A DNA stretch of 64,000 nucleotides from the NCBI RefSeq assembly GCF_051106095.1, contig NC_135783.1, positions 181,922,947-181,986,946 of the forward strand, given 5' to 3'. The number at the start of each line of letters is the position of its first letter. Position 1 is the stretch's first letter. Both the position numbers and the translations under genes were made by a program. This DNA comes from Pogona vitticeps (Eukaryota > Chordata > Lepidosauria > Squamata > Agamidae). The notes beneath the pieces are model-generated. The model did no database searches. It saw nothing but the letters and a program-made list of their open reading frames with translations, and had not been told where the DNA came from. This document shows, piece after piece, positions 59,842-64,000 of the stretch.

Positions 59842-60114
59842 TACTGTGTTTCCCCAAAAATGAGACAGGGTCTTTTATTAATTTTTGCTCCAAAAAACGC
59901 TTTTCAGGGGATGTTTTAATTTTTTCCTGTACAACAATCTACATGTATTCAAATACAGTCATGTCATCTTCTTCTGGTTGCTGCACAGTGGCGGAGGGTG
60001 GGGTTTCACTTAACTGGGGCTTAGTTTGGGTGTAGGGCTTATATTACAAGCATCCTGAAAAATCATACTAGGGCTTATTTTCAGGTTAGGTCTTATTTAT
60101 GGGGAAACAGGGTA
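59842..60114 (+). mobile_element. TA-flanked MITE, copy 3, complete
   Basis: The element is 59844-60112 with TA at both sides. The left end is CTGTGTTTCCCCAAAAATGA and the right end is ttatttatggggaaacaggg. The interior matches copies at 21028 and 44334 (atttttgctccaaaaaacgc, gtgggggtttcacttaactg-like). Ends and TA duplication are the clearest of the three copies. Confidence 0.92.
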
Positions 60115-60269
60115 ATAACTAAATCCAGGTTAGGATTGCTATATGATAGTCACATCAACAGCATAAAGCACTTTCTTAGTCCCAGATTTGCAGCGTGTCT
60201 ATCACAGTCTGATAGGACATTTGCTGTATCACTTAAATGGAACTTAAATTGAGTGGGGGCAAGAGTATT

Positions 60270-61150
60270 TTATGTATCACATATTTATATGCTGCCTTTC
60301 TCTTAAAGACTCCAAGGCAGCTTATAGTAAACTGCTGGATAGCTTAGTGGTTTAGGTATCTGGCTGCAGAGTCAGAGGCTGGGAGTTGGATTCCCCACTG
60401 TGCCTCTTTGACAAGGGCTGGATTTGGTGATCCAAAGGGTCCCTTCCAGCTCTGCAGCTCTAAGATGATGATGATGATGATTAAAAGAAACAAAGTTGAA
60501 AAACAGATAATAAATTACGATGATGATATTAAAAAATGTTAACCAAATATCTCAGTAAAACCACAGTAAGAACAATGCTTGAAAATACAAGTAAAATATG
60601 GAATGCTCCTTTAAAAAAAAAATCCTCTTGGTCAATCCGTCATTTAAAGGAAAGCCTGCCTAAAGAGAGAGCTCTTCATCTGCTTGCTGAAGGACAGCCA
60701 ATATGGGGCCAGCCTGGCCTTCTGTGGGAGGGAGTTCCAGAATCTGGGAGCAGCAACAGAGAAGGCCCCTCTCCCGTGTCCCCACCAAATGTACCTGTGA
60801 GGGTGGTGGGACTGAGAGAAAGGCTTCCCCTGATAATCTTAATACCTGGGTGCGTTCATAAAGAGAGATAAGGTCTTTTAGATCGCTATAAGGGAATGTA
60901 TTCTGTACACTGATCCTGTATGATCTACAGTAATCTGGAGTATTATCATACGAGGCCTTAATGAGACGGAACACTTTTTCTTTTCTTTTTCTTTGTTTAG
61001 GCAGACCAGAACATTCTCTGGTTCCTGCCATAGCTTCCCATTTGGGATTAAGGCGAATCTGCCTTCAGATCCATGAAAGTGGTGCAGTTTCTCCTTCAGA
61101 GGCCCCAGATATTTTTTGGTCAGATAATAGAGCACCATATTATGTACGAG
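60270..61150 (-). mobile_element. L2-like LINE 3' end and ORF2 C-terminus, antisense, interrupted by a SINE
   Basis: The plus strand reads atatttatatgctgcctttc then ctccaaggcagcttatagta, the complement of an L2-type 3'UTR end. After the SINE insertion comes aaagcctgcctaaagagaga, then gagttccagaatctgggagc, then cagagaaggcccctctcccg, then gtgggactgagagaaaggct. Backward these encode a C-terminal part like RERGLLCCCSQILELP (consensus RGLFSVAAPRLWNSLP). Diverged. Confidence 0.75.
60333..60480 (+). mobile_element. tRNA-derived SINE with CR1-like tail, sense, nested in L2
   Basis: The head reads tggatagcttagtggtttag, then tggctgcagagtcagaggct. The B box is gggagttggattcccc. The body reads acaagggctggatttggtga and gggtcccttccagctctgca. 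The tail is a (GAT)n run. Full length and better preserved than the copy at 57690. Confidence 0.9.
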
Positions 61151-61950
61151 GATAGAGTGGTTTCTTCAGATCCCACTTGAAAGTCAGAAAGCAAGTCCCT
61201 TGATTCCAGAAAGTGGCTCAGATGGAGGACAGCTGGAGTTTAGCTGTCCTGCAACTTCCCTAAAGTAGACAGCAAGCAAATTTTCAAGCTTGTTGAACTG
61301 ACTTTCCTTTAATATTGGCAGCACAATTCCTCTCTTTCAAGACACTGGAATCACATTTGTGTTGTTTATTATGACACAAAGTGCATAGAGTAGTGAGGGC
61401 CATCAGTGTTGATTAGATTTAATGAATTCAGCAAGCGTGTAGTCATTTCTAGAGATTTTCCCTGGCTTTAGCTGGTTAATTAAGGCAACAACTTGCCTTG
61501 TGATATCTGGATCCAATTTAGATAGAGCCTGAAATATAAAAGTCATCAGTATCCAACTTGAAGGAGCTCTTCCAAACTTGAGATAGTATATGGCGCTTGA
61601 AATTGTGAATGAAAGACGCCTGATGCCAGTTGCCAGTAGTTTCTGGAATCCAGCCCCGATGTAATTTGGCTGTTTGCAGATCAGAAGCCTTCTGCCACTA
61701 ACAGTCCAAGACATTGCACAGCTGTTCTGACCTTTCCTTCTTAACATATATTTTATGGAAAGAAAGAAGAAAGAAAAGATAGTGAGAAAATACTGGTGGT
61801 TGCATACTGAAGACAGTATTATCTCCACTCTTGCCCCCCAGACCCATAAAAGGGAACACAGGTGCATGATAAAAGATTGTCTGAAAGCTTCGCCCACCCA
61901 CACCTGGGATATGCAAGCATCAGTTCTTGATTGAGACCATTGTGGTTTAA
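61151..61950. other. Unassigned; weak LINE-like trace on minus strand
   Basis: A 256-codon minus-strand frame (61403-62173) crosses from this stretch into an L2 3' end, so it is not a gene as a whole. Its last part, VALINQLKPGKISRNDYTLA, recalls the start of L1-type RT (..I..LK.GKSPG.DG.TAEF), which would make 61400-61700 an old L1-like scrap. Evidence is weak. Confidence 0.3.
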
Positions 61951-62345
61951 TATCTAGGTTGGAATGGGCAACCACTGCCTCTTTGGATGGTATTAGCCTA
62001 CAGTTCTTGTCATTCCTAATCTTTGCCAATTTACCTGGAACTATCTGCAAGCAAAGACCTTTCTCTTCAGGCAGGCATTTGCTTAGTGCCTGGCTGTGTG
62101 AGAGGAGTTTTCGAATGGATTGTTTTGCTCTGCTGCTTTTAAATGTATTTTGAGTATTGATTTTAATTACCATTTTTAATATAATACCTGTTTAATTATT
62201 TTTTTAATGTTCGGATACTTACTGTTTTTAGCTTTTAAATATTGCCTTTTTAATTATGTAACCTGCCTTGGGTTCCTTTAAAGGAGAAAGGTGGGGTAAA
62301 TATATTTTAAATAAAATAAATAAAGAATAATAAAATAATTAAAGT
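61951..62345 (+). mobile_element. L2-like LINE 3' end, sense
   Basis: The sequence reads caaagacctttctcttcagg then caggcatttgcttagtgcct (coding end), then a T-rich 3'UTR, then ttatgtaacctgccttgggt, then ggagaaaggtggggtaaata, and an AAATAAAT tail. Similar to the copy at 28556. Confidence 0.75.
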
Positions 62346-63481
62346 TAGCATTCAGCAACATTTGGAGGAACCTTCCAATTATGTATGGTCCTTGTTAAAT
62401 CAGCTGCTAATCTGGGATACAATGTGTGTTTTTTGCCAACCTTAATCCTCTAAATTAAAAATTATGTCATTTTCCTGAGTAAATTATCTGTTCTTCCTGT
62501 GGAAGAAGACATTGATTATTCTCAGTTGTGGTCAGAAGAATACTGTGAGGTGGTACTAGCAGACCCTGAAGAGCGTTTTTCATGTGTGTCTAACAAATTC
62601 AAATTGCAGATTTAAGGTCAAATAACACTCTGCCCTTTGAGTGTATGGGGGGATGGAGAGAGAGAGAGAGAATGTTCATATTAAGTTTCTCATTACTAAA
62701 TGAGTAGTTGAGAAATGCATGTATTTTCCTTTGAAGCCTGGTTGCTTTCATGCTCTGTGGCAAAAAAATGAAACTGAGCCAAAGAAGGCAAGGCTGTCTT
62801 CAGACTTGTGGCTGATGAGATGAGCAGAATGTGGGAAGTGATTTGGTCTTGGGAAGTCACTGGTGAGCCTCCCTTCTGTTTGTGTTTAGCTGTGTGCTGG
62901 AGGTTACTTAAGTTCATGAGGACATGGACCATCTAAAAGGATGGCATTTTGTGTGGAGAGCAATTTGGCAGTAGATCTGTGCTATGACTGCTCTGTTTGG
63001 TGCAGTTTAAGCACTGTCTTGCTTCAGATGCTCTGTCAACCAATGGTGGAAGTAGGACAGATGGTTTTAATTTGGTTATGGCTCTTCTCTTTTAAAATTG
63101 CCTGCTTTTATGAACGCACACAGTGTTGTCTGTCACGTATCCTGATTGTTATTTCTCACCAACAGTTAGGCCTCCTTAAAGCCCAGATTCTGTTAGTAAA
63201 CATGCAAAATCTGTGCTGATAGAAGACTCCTGAAAGTCGTTATCTAAAAGATGCCAAAAAGTGATTATATTTGTGATTAAGACCATTTGGTGTTCTTGAA
63301 TCCTGTCTTGTTGGTGTTGTGCTTTTTTTCAGGTAATGAGTCAGATTTTTAAAGATGTCTGTGGTCTGAAAGGTTAAGAAATGTATATAAACTGAATGAG
63401 GGCTTTAATTTTCATGTAAGATTGTATGAAAGCCTTCTTTCCAGACACCTGGGACATTACTGTAGCTTGTTTACTGGGAGG
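62346..63481. other. Unassigned sequence
   Basis: No recognised gene or repeat; a short (GA)n run lies at about 62656-62670. Confidence 0.4.
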
Positions 63482-63600
63482 CAGAGTGGATAAAAAACAA
63501 TGATTTTTTTAAAAAAAATTGACAATTTAAATGTTTAAAAATTGATTTTAAAAAAATCATATACGAACTGATTTTTAAGATTTAAATCAAATCCATGCTG
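63482..63600 (+). mobile_element. AT-rich terminal-repeat element, copy 2
   Basis: Starts CAGAGTGGATAAAAAACAAT and ends atttaaatcaaatccatgctg. The interior is made of ATTTAAA, TTTTTAAAA and GATTTT words, as in the copy at 53890-54034. Flanking 8-mers match at five of eight positions only. hAT membership is inferred from the end sequence. Confidence 0.55.
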
Positions 63601-64000
63601 CTGAGAAAGGACATCAGTGAGGAAGATCTAATAGGGTAAAAGTAAATTTTCCCTGGTATTTTCACTTGAATTGTGCTGGATTGGAAAGGTCTCTGTCAAA
63701 TACATTGGTGAGCTACTTCCAGCCAAAGTAGACAGTCCTGGGCTAAAAAGATCATTGGTCAGGTTCTTTACAATATACAGTACTTTCAACAACAACAAAA
63801 ACTTTCTCTGTTTCTCTTCTGGTGCTGTAGGTACAATTTACATCAATATTTTGTTGTTTGGTTTTTTTTTCAAATGACAATTTGTATAACAGGAGTTGCT
63901 TGTAACAATGGTTGAAAAATGCACATGCCTCTGACAGTGAGCAAATGTCAGGGGTCAAACCCTCTGCCCTTTTTTACATGATGTAAATAAAATGGAGACG
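63601..64000. other. Unassigned sequence to the window end
   Basis: No recognised gene or repeat. A 68-codon plus-strand frame (63671-63877) lacks any known motif. Confidence 0.4.

Noticed and set aside
61403-62173. A 256-codon minus-strand open frame
   Set aside because: Its right part is the antisense of an L2 3' end and its left part has only a weak L1-like trace, so it is a composite chance frame and not a gene.

Overview
This is a repeat-rich nuclear window, almost certainly from a squamate reptile (lizard or snake). Several truncated copies of the RTE-clade LINE BovB lie beside tRNA-derived SINEs with BovB-type or CR1-type tails, L2 and CR1 LINEs, TcMar/Tigger-like, Tc1 and hAT short DNA transposons, and long tetranucleotide microsatellites. 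No complete protein-coding host gene can be supported. The open frames are transposon remnants, simple repeats, GC-rich promoter sequence, or too short and unrecognised to call.

Layout. 0-7.2 kb: a BovB fragment at the left edge, two tRNA-derived SINEs, an L2 tail with a CAAT microsatellite, a cleanly flanked 5'-truncated BovB insertion and a Sauria-type SINE. 7.2-24.4 kb: mostly unique AT-rich sequence with few recognisable repeats, two notable hairpins (about 12.9 and 14.2 kb), a TA-flanked MITE at 21 kb and a diverged C-rich tandem array at 22.8 kb; this suggests a large intron or intergenic region. 24.4-33.3 kb: dense LINE debris (L2, an unassigned APE-type LINE end, a BovB relative split by an L2 tail, a Tc1 transposase end). 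34.9-36.9 kb: a CR1-clade LINE with a nested hAT MITE. 37-44.6 kb: microsatellites, a Tigger-like MITE, BovB ends, an unidentified 194-codon frame, and an L2 copy carrying two nested hAT elements with perfect 8-bp target duplications.

About 44.7-45.96 kb is a strong CpG island with GGA/GCC-rich sequence, the only convincing sign of host gene regulation. It is probably a promoter with a 5'UTR exon; neither the gene nor its direction can be named. 46-64 kb reads like intron or intergenic sequence with L2, SINE, hAT, Tigger-like and BovB insertions, plus a second unidentified frame (54.04-54.65 kb) that shares a short motif block with the one at 39.9-40.4 kb.

I found no CRISPR array, rRNA gene, functional tRNA gene or operon-like system. 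The best leads are the two related orphan frames, a full-length foldback hAT family with two copies, a three-copy TA-flanked MITE family, and a near-perfect 52-bp-arm palindrome. All were read by eye; family assignments rest on remembered consensus features and were not checked by any search.
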